The position numbers and the translations under genes were made by a program. The notes below the pieces were generated by a model, which had not been told where the DNA came from, searched no databases, and was given only the letters and a program-made list of their open reading frames with translations. Of a stretch of DNA of 5,573 nt, positions 1 to 5,420 are shown in pieces. Position 1 is the stretch's first letter. The number at the start of each line of letters is the position of its first letter. The stretch is from NCBI GenBank assembly GCA_017936245.1, contig JAGBFY010000458.1, forward strand, positions 1 through 5,573, read 5' to 3'. The stretch comes from Kiritimatiellia bacterium. Its GTDB lineage: Bacteria > Verrucomicrobiota > Kiritimatiellia > RFP12 > UBA1067.

Positions 1-150
1 CCTTGCGTTGCATACGCAACTCTTAATTCAGCCAAACGAACTACACCTTCACCTAACGCAAACAACGATATCAAACCTCCAATTAAAAAGCAAGCATTTT
101 TTGCAATCAAAAAAAGATTCTTCCAAATCGTGTTTAATGAGAAGTGGAGT
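1..150. other. AT-rich spacer downstream of the hydrolase gene
   Basis: No convincing gene is visible here. On the minus strand, after the hydrolase stop codon, the sequence is AT-rich. A weak stem GCAA/TTGC (90-104) followed by TTTTT could be a poor terminator for the hydrolase. Further on, the minus strand has GGAGG at 80-76, then a TTG at 65-63 that opens a frame running off the left edge (about 21 codons, beginning MFALGEGVVR with TTG read as Met). This might be the start of a next gene in the same direction, but its third codon positions are AT-rich, unlike the hydrolase, and the start is non-standard. A short inverted repeat GTTGC-ATAC-GCAAC lies at 7-20. Confidence 0.35.
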
Positions 151-3100
151 TTATTGGAACTGGAACAGGCATGTTCCCTTCGCGCCTGGATCAACTGTGA
201 ATGAATCCGTGTCGTGCGCGATAATCCCGCCGTCCGTCAAATCTGTGATTCGTTTCACCTTACGGGGCAGCTTCACACGTACCGGACCAGACTCCTTCAG
301 GTGGACCATCCCAAAGTTATCGCTTGCATACACCACTGCCGGACGGTCGGTGTAGAGATGAACCCCCGCTGCCGCCACGATAGCCCTGAACGCCGACACG
401 TTCAGTATGCCCGCGCCCCAAAACACCGATGTGTGATCTGAAAATCTCTTTACGGCGGCGGCCGGCGCTCCTCCCTCCTCATAGCGCGCAAGAATCGTCA
501 CGCCCGGCTGATCCTTCACCGTAAATCTCGCCTCGAAAACTTGAGGCGGAATCGGCTTGGGGTTGGCATAATCAATCTTGTACGAAAAGCCTCCGTACAG
601 CGGCGTATTCGACCAACCGAGCCGGTCATCAACCGCATCAATCCCGAAGGCGGCCTTGAACGCCGCCTTGTCCGGCTTCATTACAAGGGTGTGCGGAGCT
701 GTTTCCTTCTCCAGCGTGAATCCGCAGACATCCGTATTTCCATCAGAAATGTTGAGATGTGTTCCTTCCGCCCGGAACACCCCAGGTGCATACATCCATA
801 CCAGAGTACGTCCGTTTCGCTCGAACTTCTCATGTATCGCCCTCCTCTGCTCGACGGTTAACGCCAACTGCGCCGGAAAAACCACTACCTTGTACCTGTC
901 AAGCTCATCGGATTCTATCAAATCGTCGAGCAGCCATAGGTCATACGGCGCACCAAGACGATGCCATTCCAGATTGCGGTTGAACGACACATGCTGCGCG
1001 GCCGTTATCGGAGACCGGCTGTAGTTGTATTCGATTCCGGCTGAAAGACTCAACGGATCAAGGACAACCGCCACCTGCGATGCAGAACGACGCGGGAAAC
1101 GGGCGCTCATTCGCATCCATCTGTCATAATTGGGAACATCCGCCATGATCTTCGGATCCTCCCACCAACGCTGAAACGTCCATTGATACGGAACAATCCC
1201 TGTCGTCATGTACTTGCCAAGTTCGCGGCGATAGACGGCAACCGACTCTTCCGACGAAGCCGTCTCGCCGAACCTGCGCCGTTTCGGCGCGAAGAGATGA
1301 CTGCGAACATCGGACTGGAAGAGAAAAACCTTGTTGTGGTGCATGAGCGACGCCACCGGGGCGTTTACGACGATGTCGTCTCCGGCACCTCTGTTCATGT
1401 AGCCGGGTGCCGGACCAAACGAGTCTAACCAGCGGCTCTTAAGAATGGGCATCATTTCGCGGTGGTGGTAACGTCCGGAAAGGTATCCGAGCTGACTGCA
1501 TGTGAAGATGCGCCCGTCCGTGAATTCTTTGGCCGCGCGGCACTGGCGGTCCACCCTGTGCATGATCGCAAACGACTCACAGCGGGCATAGTCTATGACG
1601 TTGCGCTGACGCAGCGGATCGAGAAAGCCGCCGCCAAGTCGCGGAACACGCTGCAGCATCGTGGGTGCCTGCGCATGAGCAAACGAGAAACCCTCCCGTC
1701 CCCATGCCGCCGCGAACGCAAGAACATCCCCATTGTACTCATCCAGAAGCCACTTTCTGAAGAAGTTTGCCATTGCCGGACTGAAATCGTGCGGCGACAG
1801 ATAGCGGGTACCGTCCAAATGCCCGTAGTTGTTCTCCGCAAAAATGCCGAATCCTGGCATGAATCCGACAATCTGCGAGGCGTACGGCTGAGAAAGTATC
1901 CGAGCCAAAAAATCCTTCACACTTTTCTCGCAGTACCGGCTCCATATTTCAGATCCGTACGAATAGCCGGGCGTTTCGTACTTGAAGCCCTGGTCGACGT
2001 CTTCCACGCGTGCGAGTTCGTCCGGATAGGCTTTGGCAAAGGTAAGCGACGGATACTGCTGGAACCATACGAAGATGCGCGTATCCGGCTTCGTATCAAG
2101 GACGAAGCGGATCTGGTAGTCGACGACCTTGAAGAATTCCTCCGGATTGTGCGGCCCTCTGAAACTCGGCGGCGCGGCATCGTCACAGGTCATCGTGGCG
2201 CCCACCACACAGATGGGGAAATTCCCCTTCTTTATGATCTCCCGGTGATAATCGAGGCTCTTTTGGTTGGATTTTAATCGCGGGCGGCACGTGTAGAGAC
2301 TGTTCACTACGGGTTGCCCGTCTATAAACCAGGTGGGGACTCCCTGAAACGGCTTCACTTCCGACTTGGGCAGGGCAAGCGGAACACGCGGTACGTCCGC
2401 GATTATCGGCGCCGGCGCCGGCTTTTTGGCCGCCTCGTACGATGCACGTCCAAGATACGCGGAATCTATGTCCGCGCCATTTTCCGCCACAATCTGGAAC
2501 GCTGCCGCGGCCGCTTCCTTCGGCGGCAGAATTCGGAACTCGTGTCCCCGCCATGCGGAGCCACCGCCGAACCGCATGCGTTTCGCGCCGCAATCGCGGC
2601 CGTTTTTATCACGAAATGCGAAATTAACGGCAACAGTGCCACGGCGCACCGCCAAATGTCCGTTCAGCGTTTCGCCGCCGCACGTAGCAATGGCGGCAGC
2701 ATCCAGCGCCGCATACGCAAGCTCCGCTCCGGGCGCCAGATGCAACGCATACGAACCGTGATGTGCGTCTCCCGTCGTCCGTTCTGTTTTTCCGCGCACA
2801 ATATGCCAGCAATCGATAAAATCAGGGGTGAGGTCGGCCTCTTCGAAACTGCCGTTCAGCAATTGTGTTTCATCCGTCTCGTCGCGGCAGTCGGCCATTG
2901 AAGCGTCAAGCTTGACGTTGCGCACAAGCCCGGCACCGCCTTTCGTGACAAACTCGCACTTCACTGCATTGGAAGGTGTTCTCACGACCTTGTGGAGACG
3001 AAACGGCTTCTCAGCGCTGCGTCCACCGCTGGAAAGCGCACGTTCCTCCCCACACGGCTTGCCGTCAGCATCGGTGTAACGCAGAGTGACGGACAACTTC

Positions 3101-3276
3101 TGCGCCGCATTCGTAGCAAGAAACTGTGCCGACAAATGGTACCAACCGCCAGGCGAGACCGCAATGATGCCCGCACCGGAACCGGGTGCCGCAAACGCCG
3201 CCGAAGCGCATAGGGTGACAAGCGTCGCAAGTCCAGCCATTGTCATATTCACATTTCTTAAAATTGATATCCGCAT
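151..3276 (-). CDS. Large secreted GH42-like glycoside hydrolase (beta-galactosidase-type, clan GH-A fold)
   Basis: This encodes a protein of about 1041 aa, predicted to be exported and to cleave glycosidic bonds in polysaccharides or glycoconjugates; the substrate is unknown. Residues 1-29 form a signal peptide: basic start MRISILR, a hydrophobic core, and a likely cut after ASAAFA. Two beta-sandwich, carbohydrate-binding-like modules follow (about 31-130 and 139-280; the second has LLNGSFEE and HHGSYALHL), then a KKPAPAP linker. A TIM-barrel region (about 310-727) carries FFRKWLLDEYNGD and FAAAWGREGF, typical of GH42-like enzymes. The motif AENNYG with Glu481 is my candidate acid/base. Residues about 732-960 resemble the glutamine-amidotransferase-like trimerisation domain (YKVVVFPAQLALT), and a small beta domain ends the protein. 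Where the nucleophile is expected I read FQSDVRSHL, without a Glu. The frame stays open to a TTG at 3315, but that codon lies in the promoter. ATG 3276 gives the best signal peptide; ATG 3246 has AAGAA eight bases upstream and is the main alternative. No partner gene is visible. Confidence 0.85.
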   Translation of the reverse strand: MRISILRNVNMTMAGLATLVTLCASAAFAAPGSGAGIIAVSPGGWYHLSAQFLATNAAQKLSVTLRYTDADGKPCGEERALSSGGRSAEKPFRLHKVVRTPSNAVKCEFVTKGGAGLVRNVKLDASMADCRDETDETQLLNGSFEEADLTPDFIDCWHIVRGKTERTTGDAHHGSYALHLAPGAELAYAALDAAAIATCGGETLNGHLAVRRGTVAVNFAFRDKNGRDCGAKRMRFGGGSAWRGHEFRILPPKEAAAAAFQIVAENGADIDSAYLGRASYEAAKKPAPAPIIADVPRVPLALPKSEVKPFQGVPTWFIDGQPVVNSLYTCRPRLKSNQKSLDYHREIIKKGNFPICVVGATMTCDDAAPPSFRGPHNPEEFFKVVDYQIRFVLDTKPDTRIFVWFQQYPSLTFAKAYPDELARVEDVDQGFKYETPGYSYGSEIWSRYCEKSVKDFLARILSQPYASQIVGFMPGFGIFAENNYGHLDGTRYLSPHDFSPAMANFFRKWLLDEYNGDVLAFAAAWGREGFSFAHAQAPTMLQRVPRLGGGFLDPLRQRNVIDYARCESFAIMHRVDRQCRAAKEFTDGRIFTCSQLGYLSGRYHHREMMPILKSRWLDSFGPAPGYMNRGAGDDIVVNAPVASLMHHNKVFLFQSDVRSHLFAPKRRRFGETASSEESVAVYRRELGKYMTTGIVPYQWTFQRWWEDPKIMADVPNYDRWMRMSARFPRRSASQVAVVLDPLSLSAGIEYNYSRSPITAAQHVSFNRNLEWHRLGAPYDLWLLDDLIESDELDRYKVVVFPAQLALTVEQRRAIHEKFERNGRTLVWMYAPGVFRAEGTHLNISDGNTDVCGFTLEKETAPHTLVMKPDKAAFKAAFGIDAVDDRLGWSNTPLYGGFSYKIDYANPKPIPPQVFEARFTVKDQPGVTILARYEEGGAPAAAVKRFSDHTSVFWGAGILNVSAFRAIVAAAGVHLYTDRPAVVYASDNFGMVHLKESGPVRVKLPRKVKRITDLTDGGIIAHDTDSFTVDPGAKGTCLFQFQ

Positions 3277-3285
3277 TGCCTGTGT

Positions 3286-3315
3286 ATTATATAACAAGTA
3301 GAACAAGTGAATCAA
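3286..3315 (-). promoter_or_regulatory. Sigma-70-like promoter of the hydrolase gene
   Basis: Read on the minus strand there is a TTGATT -35 box (3315-3310), an 18-base spacer and a perfect TATAAT -10 box (3291-3286). Transcription would begin near 3279, only a few bases before ATG 3276. The mRNA would then be almost leaderless for that start, or have a leader of about 33 bases if ATG 3246 is used. The promoter also rules out the upstream TTG at 3315 as the real start. Confidence 0.55.
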
Positions 3316-3415
3316 GCTTCAATATAAAAATTTGAGGCACCCCACAACATCGAGGCGGTCACAGCATCAAACAACAAGAAATCCATGAACAACGAAACAC
3401 CACAACCAGCCATTG

Positions 3416-3444
3416 GCGCGTCGGAAACGACGCGCTTTTTTTTT
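3416..3444 (+). terminator. Strong rho-independent terminator on the plus strand
   Basis: A perfect 8-bp GC-rich stem GCGCGTCG / CGACGCGC closes on a GAAA tetraloop (3424-3427) and is followed directly by nine T residues (3436-3444). This is a textbook intrinsic terminator for rightward transcription. No gene is obvious just upstream on the plus strand, because the neighbouring hydrolase reads leftward. It may end a short untranslated RNA, or insulate the cassette that starts at 3513. Confidence 0.85.
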
Positions 3445-3456
3445 GTACCCGGATTT

Positions 3457-3480
3457 CGCCTGCGGCGAGTGCCGCAGGCG
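3457..3480. repeat. Perfect 10-bp inverted repeat upstream of the first cassette gene
   Basis: CGCCTGCGGC (3457-3466), loop GAGT, GCCGCAGGCG (3471-3480). There is no T-run after it, so it is not a standard terminator. It lies 12 bases after the terminator T-tract and ends 18 bases before the GAAAGGA ribosome-binding site of the gene at 3513. It could be an operator, an mRNA-stabilising 5' hairpin or a boundary structure. Confidence 0.7.
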
Positions 3481-3512
3481 AGTTATGCACAGGCAAAAGA
3501 AAGGAGCCAGAC

Positions 3513-3884
3513 ATGGCCAAAAGAGAAAACGAAGGAAAGAAAGAAAGGAACCAAAAGAGAAAACAATACCGGGGTTTATATCTAAACCCAATATCAGTAC
3601 CGCGTGCGCGTACGCGCGCGTGCGAGGGGCGGCGAATCGCGTGCACATGCACGTTCCGTGAGGCTGGCGAGGCGGCGATGGAGATCATCGACAACTGCTT
3701 CGGTTCGCTCGAACGCGACTTCCGCATCTGGGCATGGTACTGCCGCCACTTCGACCGGCGGCAAATTGTCGACCGCGCCTACTTCTACGCCTCATGCCAG
3801 AAGTGCGGCGAAATCCGCAACGCCATCACAGCCTTCCAAAGCTGGCTTCAGAAGGAATTCTCAGCGAAAGGAGGTGCGGCATGA
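3513..3884 (+). CDS. Unknown small protein, basic N-terminus and cysteine-rich (123 aa)
   Basis: I do not recognise the family. The ATG has GAAAGGA at 3499-3505, seven bases upstream, the same signal as every other gene of the cassette, so I prefer it to the internal ATG at 3678, which has no such site. The first 22 residues are strongly basic (MAKRENEGKKERNQKRKQYR), which suggests nucleic-acid binding or a disordered tail. The middle (about 28-50) is Arg- and Cys-rich and coincides with a block of alternating CG/TG bases. The better-folded part is residues 56-118, aromatic and helical (FRIWAWYCRHF, AITAFQSWLQ), with a CxxC at 95-98 and other cysteines at 62 and 77. CxxC could bind metal, but a full zinc site is not clear. 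The stop overlaps the next start (ATGA), implying translational coupling. If 3678 were the real start, the protein would be 68 aa. Confidence 0.65.
   Translation: MAKRENEGKKERNQKRKQYRGLYLNPISVPRARTRACEGRRIACTCTFREAGEAAMEIIDNCFGSLERDFRIWAWYCRHFDRRQIVDRAYFYASCQKCGEIRNAITAFQSWLQKEFSAKGGAA
3517..3564 (+). repeat. Direct repeat of 14 bp within the 5' end of the first cassette gene
   Basis: CCAAAAGAGAAAAC occurs exactly at 3517-3530 and 3551-3564, 34 bases apart, in a purine-rich stretch. Because 34 is not a multiple of three, the two copies are read in different frames, so the repeat is conserved as DNA or RNA and not as peptide. It may reflect a local duplication or a binding site. Confidence 0.7.
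3572..3589. repeat. Perfect 7-bp inverted repeat inside the 5' coding region
   Basis: GGGTTTA (3572-3578), loop TATC, TAAACCC (3583-3589). It lies between the direct repeats and the alternating CG block. It could fold in the mRNA or be a dimeric protein's site. Its position inside the putative N-terminal coding part keeps open that this stretch is really a leader for a gene starting at 3678. Confidence 0.6.
3601..3624. other. 24-bp alternating pyrimidine-purine block (Z-DNA-prone)
   Basis: All 24 bases alternate pyrimidine and purine, almost only CG and TG steps, with the 12-bp palindrome GCGCGTACGCGC at 3606-3617. Shortly after comes another palindrome, CGTGCA-CA-TGCACG (3640-3653). Such runs can adopt left-handed DNA under negative supercoiling. 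A biological role is inference. Confidence 0.6.
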
Positions 3885-4168
3885 AGCATCGCATGACAAG
3901 AGGTTTCGGAATCGATGCTGCGGAAACCGCCGCACTGACAATAGTTGATCCACGTGCAACTGAGCGCATTGTCGAAGCCTGCGACTGGCGGCAGATACGA
4001 ACAAAGGAAAAGAACCGTATCGACAATGCTCTACGTAAACTCAATGCACATGACCGTGCTTTTGCCCGCGCAGTTCTGGGCGGCAAATCGTGGCGTGATT
4101 TGTGTATGCCAAAGTCCACCTTTAGCGTCAGGCTGAAAAAAGTTGAAAAAATCTTTTTATGCCCATAA
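3881..4168 (+). CDS. Small putative helix-turn-helix DNA-binding regulator (95 aa)
   Basis: The start overlaps the previous stop as ATGA and has GAAAGGAGGT at 3866-3875, eight bases from GAAAGGA to the ATG, so the two genes are probably co-translated. The N-terminal half is mixed helical with no motif I recognise. Residues about 49-92 (starting NALRKLNAHDRAFARAVL, then a GGKSWRDL turn and a recognition-like helix STFSVRLKKVEKIF) have the spacing of a sigma-70 region 4-like helix-turn-helix, as in small phage late-gene activators. This is a pattern judgement and no family was confirmed. It is followed by the long non-coding leader at 4169-4520, a natural target for such a regulator. A cytoplasmic DNA-binding role is inferred. 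Confidence 0.7.
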   Translation: MKHRMTRGFGIDAAETAALTIVDPRATERIVEACDWRQIRTKEKNRIDNALRKLNAHDRAFARAVLGGKSWRDLCMPKSTFSVRLKKVEKIFLCP

Positions 4169-4292
4169 ATAAAGGGTGAAACGTACAACGGGAGTGTGCG
4201 TTCTTAGTGATTTTATTGAACGCCCCCCCTGTTTTGCTCACTGTATATGAGGAGTGTGTGATTTTCACCACCTCTCAACCAAGGGGGCTTGT

Positions 4293-4332
4293 GATTCCTG
4301 CGAGTCGTAAAGTTACTTCGACTCCAGGAATC
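4293..4332 (+). promoter_or_regulatory. 14-bp stem-loop with one bulged base
   Basis: GATTCCTG (4293-4300), a single bulged C (4301), GAGTCG (4302-4307), an 11-base loop, then CGACTC (4319-4324) and CAGGAATC (4325-4332). All 14 pairs are perfect apart from the bulge. There is no T-run, so it is not a plain terminator. It sits 25 bases upstream of the boxA-like motif and could be an RNA element or protein-binding stem. Confidence 0.7.
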
Positions 4333-4340
4333 CGCCCCAA

Positions 4341-4370
4341 ACCCTTCGGGGTGACATTGATCTTTGACAA
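4341..4370 (+). promoter_or_regulatory. UUCG hairpin plus boxA-like antitermination motif
   Basis: ACCC-TTCG-GGGT (4341-4352) is a short stem with the very stable C(UUCG)G tetraloop. Five bases later comes TGATCTTTGACAA (4358-4370). Bacterial rRNA boxA elements, bound by NusB and ribosomal protein S10, read approximately TGCTCTTTAACAA, so the match is close. A TTGACA inside it could also be taken as a -35 box, but no -10 follows at 16-18 bases. Antitermination is inferred from similarity only. Confidence 0.5.
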
Positions 4371-4392
4371 CTGAATCGAACAACAAAGGCAG

Positions 4393-4413
4393 GTGCTCCA
4401 CGACACGGAGCAC
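4393..4413 (+). repeat. Perfect 7-bp hairpin after the boxA-like motif
   Basis: GTGCTCC (4393-4399), a 7-base loop ACGACAC, GGAGCAC (4407-4413). It follows the boxA-like sequence by 22 bases. In lambda-type nut sites a small boxB hairpin follows boxA; this stem is longer and further away, so the parallel is loose. Confidence 0.6.
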
Positions 4414-4430
4414 ACAAACCCATTTATCTC

Positions 4431-4495
4431 AAGTTTCGGGTTACAAGTTTCGCGTTTCGGGTTTACTCGGAACTAGAAACCAGAAACTCGAAACC
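4431..4495. repeat. GTTTC/GAAAC inverted repeat array
   Basis: The left side repeats GTTTCG units (AAGTTTCGGGTTACAAGTTT then CGCGTTTCGGG). The right side carries GAAACCAGAAACTCGAAACC (4476-4495). The stretch 4439-4458 matches the reverse complement of 4476-4495 at 16 of 20 positions, so it can form a long imperfect hairpin directly upstream of the next gene's ribosome-binding site. A related AGTTTC/GAAACT pair occurs in the spacer at 5052-5079. It looks like a dispersed intergenic repeat family. Confidence 0.65.
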
Positions 4496-4520
4496 TAACA
4501 AACAAGAAAGGAAACAAAAC

Positions 4521-4802
4521 ATGAGCAAGAAAACCAAAACCACAGTTGCCGAGGCGACAGCCGAATCGATTGTCGCCAACGGCATTGAGTTCACGCCGAA
4601 GATGATCGAGGATCTTACAAAGATCGCCCAGATTGAAGCATCAGCCAAGAGCGAGAAGAAGACAGCCGACAGTATAAAGTCGATGTACAAGCTGTTCTTC
4701 GAGGAGAACGAGGCGGCACTTCGCGGCGATTGGGTGCGCGTCGGCAACCTTCGCGTAAGGCTCGAAGTCTCCCGCACGCTCAAGATCGAAATCATCGATT
4801 AA
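4521..4802 (+). CDS. Unknown small cytoplasmic protein (93 aa)
   Basis: I do not recognise the family. The ATG has GAAAGGA at 4506-4512 with eight bases between. The N-terminus is Lys/Thr-rich (MSKKTKTTVAEATAESIV). Residues about 26-68 are charged and look helical, possibly coiled (PKMIEDLTKIAQIEASAKSE, then MYKLFFEENEAAL). The last 22 residues (WVRVGNLRVRLEVS, then TLKIEIID) look like a beta-hairpin or small sheet. There is no signal peptide or membrane segment. The helix-then-sheet layout suits a small structural or accessory factor. Its codon use (C or G at third positions) is that of a real gene and resembles its neighbours. A perfect hairpin follows nine bases after the stop codon. Confidence 0.8.
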   Translation: MSKKTKTTVAEATAESIVANGIEFTPKMIEDLTKIAQIEASAKSEKKTADSIKSMYKLFFEENEAALRGDWVRVGNLRVRLEVSRTLKIEIID

Positions 4803-4810
4803 CAAACATA

Positions 4811-4831
4811 GGCGGTCACGGGGTGACCGCC
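4811..4831. repeat. Perfect 9-bp hairpin after the 93-aa gene
   Basis: GGCGGTCAC (4811-4819), loop GGG, GTGACCGCC (4823-4831). It has no T-tract, so it would not be an efficient intrinsic terminator; it could protect the 3' end of the mRNA or bind a dimeric protein. The left arm with its preceding A (AGGCGGTCAC) also occurs at 3353-3362, and the inner core GGTCA/TGACC recurs in the hairpin at 5399-5416. Confidence 0.75.
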
Positions 4832-4901
4832 CTGCCACTCAACCGCACCGGTAGGGATTATCGCCCCGCGACCGCCGCCAACATCCGAAAGGAATATCAA
4901 C

Positions 4902-5048
4902 ATGAAAGCGAAGAAATTACAGGACGCCATCAAGGGCATGAAGGTCGAAAGCTGGGAAGTGCGCGAGCACTCGAACGGCAAGCGCAAGCTGTATGTGCGT
5001 TTCATCCCGAAGAAAAAATCCATGACCGTCAATGTCGAGGAGACTTGA
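4902..5048 (+). CDS. Unknown very small basic protein (48 aa)
   Basis: This short frame begins MKAKKLQDAIKGMKVESWEV and ends with MTVNVEET before a TGA stop. It is supported by GAAAGGA at 4887-4893, eight bases before the ATG, identical in form and spacing to the gene at 4521, and by codon use with mostly G or C in third positions. The protein is rich in Lys and Arg in the middle (NGKRKLYVRFIPKKKS) and looks like a short helix followed by two or three beta strands. No family is recognised. Nucleic-acid binding is possible from its charge but is not shown. It lies between two other small cassette genes with spacers of about 100 and 84 bases. Confidence 0.7.
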   Translation: MKAKKLQDAIKGMKVESWEVREHSNGKRKLYVRFIPKKKSMTVNVEET

Positions 5049-5051
5049 GGA

Positions 5052-5112
5052 AGTTTCTATTTTTACAAAAACCGAAACTGAATGAAACCACGAAATACTC
5101 GAAACACACGAG
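5052..5112. repeat. GAAAC / CACGAA-type intergenic repeat
   Basis: The spacer has AGTTTC (5052-5057) inverted against GAAACT (5074-5079), then a loosely periodic run of GAAAC, CACGAAA and CGAAACACACGAG up to 5112. Runs of the type ACCACGAAATACACGAAA are dispersed intergenic repeats in many bacterial genomes and give spurious frames. They lie here just before the ribosome-binding site of the last gene. The link to the array at 4431-4495 is by similarity only. Confidence 0.5.
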
Positions 5113-5132
5113 AAGAAAGGAAAGGAAAGAAC

Positions 5133-5411
5133 ATGAAACTGAAAGTGAACTGGAAGGAGCTGATGAAACAGCTCTGGGCCGCAATTAAGCCCGTGCTGCT
5201 CGGCGCGATCGGCGGCGGCATCGTGGGCGTCTCAAGCGGCTGCTCTTCGATGGCTCCAAGCGACAAGACGCAGACGATGGGCGTGTATGCCTTCGGCATT
5301 CCCGGCATCGCCGTCATCACGCAGTCCCACCAGACCGCCGACAACGCAGGTAGCGACACGAACGCCGCCGCGCAGTCGAACCCAGTAAGCGTCGACACAA
5401 AGGTCAAGTGA
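5133..5411 (+). CDS. Putative small lipoprotein or membrane-anchored protein (92 aa)
   Basis: Two overlapping GAAAGGA sites precede the ATG (5115-5121 and 5120-5126; the second is six bases away). An in-frame ATG at 5082 would add 17 residues but falls in repeat sequence with no ribosome-binding site. Residues 1-19 are amphipathic and basic (MKLKVNWKELMKQLWAAIK). Residues about 20-36 are hydrophobic and glycine-rich (PVLLGAIGGGIVGVSSG) and end in Cys37. The box VSSGC fits a lipobox loosely: Ser at -3 is not the usual Leu. The remainder (SSMAPSDKTQTMGVYAFGIP then a Gln/Asn/Ala-rich tail) would be outside the inner membrane. The family is unknown. In a mobile element such a protein could be a small virion, exclusion or lysis-related lipoprotein, but nothing here decides that. 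Confidence 0.8.
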   Translation: MKLKVNWKELMKQLWAAIKPVLLGAIGGGIVGVSSGCSSMAPSDKTQTMGVYAFGIPGIAVITQSHQTADNAGSDTNAAAQSNPVSVDTKVK

Positions 5412-5416
5412 CCTTT
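5399..5416. repeat. Perfect 8-bp palindrome across the lipoprotein gene stop codon
   Basis: AAAGGTCA (5399-5406), AG, TGACCTTT (5409-5416). The TGA stop is inside the right arm. The two-base loop is too tight for a good RNA hairpin, so a DNA-binding palindrome is also possible. The core GGTCA/TGACC is shared with the hairpin at 4811-4831. Confidence 0.65.
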
Positions 5417-5420
5417 AGGG

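Larger units (their letters stand above)
4169..4520 (+). other. Long structured non-coding leader before the second gene group
   Basis: This holds about 350 bases with no credible ORF on either strand. In order: an AT-rich end of the previous gene, a 10-bp near-repeat GGAGTGTGYG at 4191-4200 and 4251-4260 (60 bases apart), a large stem-loop (4293-4332), a UUCG hairpin (4341-4352), a boxA-like motif (4358-4370), a third hairpin (4393-4413), a GTTTC/GAAAC inverted array (4431-4495) and the GAAAGGA ribosome-binding site of the next gene (4506-4512). I found no strong -35/-10 pair. The order resembles an antitermination or attenuation leader. Confidence 0.6.

Noticed and set aside
1..65. Start of a downstream minus-strand gene from TTG at 65
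   Set aside because: GGAGG is ten bases upstream and the frame is open to the edge, but only about 21 codons are visible, the start codon is non-standard and third positions are AT-rich. It is too little to call a gene.
1462..2277. 271-codon plus-strand open frame opposite the hydrolase
   Set aside because: It is the antisense shadow of the large hydrolase gene, with no ribosome-binding site or recognisable domain. The minus-strand frame has clear domain structure and a signal peptide.
3385..3585. Plus-strand frame of 66 codons across the terminator
   Set aside because: It would be translated through the strong terminator T-tract (3436-3444, read as Phe codons) and has no good ribosome-binding site. 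Its C-terminal part overlaps the gene at 3513 in another frame.
4363..4392. Promoter with TTGACA as the -35 box
   Set aside because: No acceptable -10 hexamer lies 16-18 bases downstream (the sequence there is AAGGCA-like). The surrounding bases fit a boxA-like element better.
4730..5188. 152-codon plus-strand frame spanning three gene boundaries
   Set aside because: It overlaps the 93-aa and 48-aa genes in another frame, passes through a hairpin and the repeat spacer, and lacks the GAAAGGA start signal.
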